A DNA stretch of 23,264 nucleotides from Anaerotignum sp. (GTDB taxonomy: Bacteria > Bacillota > Clostridia > Lachnospirales > Anaerotignaceae). The DNA lies in assembly GCA_020024255.1 (NCBI GenBank), contig JAHHTX010000025.1:1-23264 (forward strand). The letters run 5' to 3'. A model generated the notes under the pieces. The model searched no databases. It saw nothing but the letters and a program-made list of their open reading frames with translations, and was not told the DNA's origin. The position numbers were made by a program, and so were the translations under genes. Positions 23,139 to 23,264 of this stretch are shown piece after piece. Positions within the stretch are counted from its first letter, which is position 1. The number at the start of each line of letters is the position of its first letter.

Positions 23139-23264
23139 CTGTCATCCTTTTTTTTATGAAACTAACCTATATTATTTCAAATTTTTTTGGAAATTGCAAG
23201 GATAAATATGAAAAAGGGTGAAATTTTAAAGAGGAAAGAGAGAAATTGAAGCAGAGGGTGAAGG

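Overview
The window looks like a low-GC Clostridia (Firmicutes) chromosome, most likely Lachnospiraceae or a close relative such as Anaerotignaceae. The basis is the order yicC-remA-gmk-rpoZ-priA-def-fmt-yugP, strong AAGGAGG ribosome sites, sigma-A promoters with extended -10 elements, an S-layer-homology (SLH) surface protein and a lipoprotein ApbE. Taxonomy is inferred from gene content and style only. Nearly every gene is intact. I see no tRNA, rRNA, CRISPR array, transposase or phage gene.

Left third (1-8645, all +): a housekeeping operon starts from a near-consensus promoter. It encodes the YicC-type RNase, RemA, guanylate kinase, RNA polymerase omega, PriA (TTG start), peptide deformylase, Met-tRNA formyltransferase and the membrane zinc protease YugP. 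The deformylase and formyltransferase act at opposite ends of one cycle, formylation of initiator Met-tRNA and deformylation of the nascent protein. coaBC, commonly between rpoZ and priA, is missing. A lipoprotein with a copper-amine-oxidase-N-like C-terminus follows and ends at a clear terminator.

Middle (8646-13500): a single-gene unit encodes a CheW adaptor with a zinc-binding CZB domain inserted in it. A PHP-domain phosphoesterase is on the minus strand, divergent from a small TIGR04086-type membrane protein. secD and secF follow from their own promoter, with a roughly 140-nt leader that contains a hairpin and a short open frame. SecF has alanine where the intramembrane aspartate of the proton path is normally found.

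Right half (13500-23264): two tandem DUF1963/YwqG paralogues on the minus strand are divergent from a translationally coupled pair, a 2[4Fe-4S] ferredoxin and a membrane protein with two cysteine pairs. A 405-nt spacer holds a perfect 16-bp hairpin terminator and a consensus promoter for a 1461-residue SLH surface protein. That protein is built from three SLH repeats, a beta-rich region, Asn/Lys and Gly/Ser repeat linkers and a long array of DUF1533/HID-like repeats. An ApbE flavin transferase lipoprotein follows, then a convergent FadR-type GntR regulator flanked by palindromic sites that share a half-site. Ferredoxin, membrane redox protein and ApbE hint at membrane or extracellular redox chemistry, but no flavinylation target is in the window.

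I did not find a clear new multi-gene defence or biosynthetic system. The best leads are the SecF substitution, the CheW-CZB insertion, the secDF leader, the ferredoxin-membrane redox pair and the modular SLH protein.
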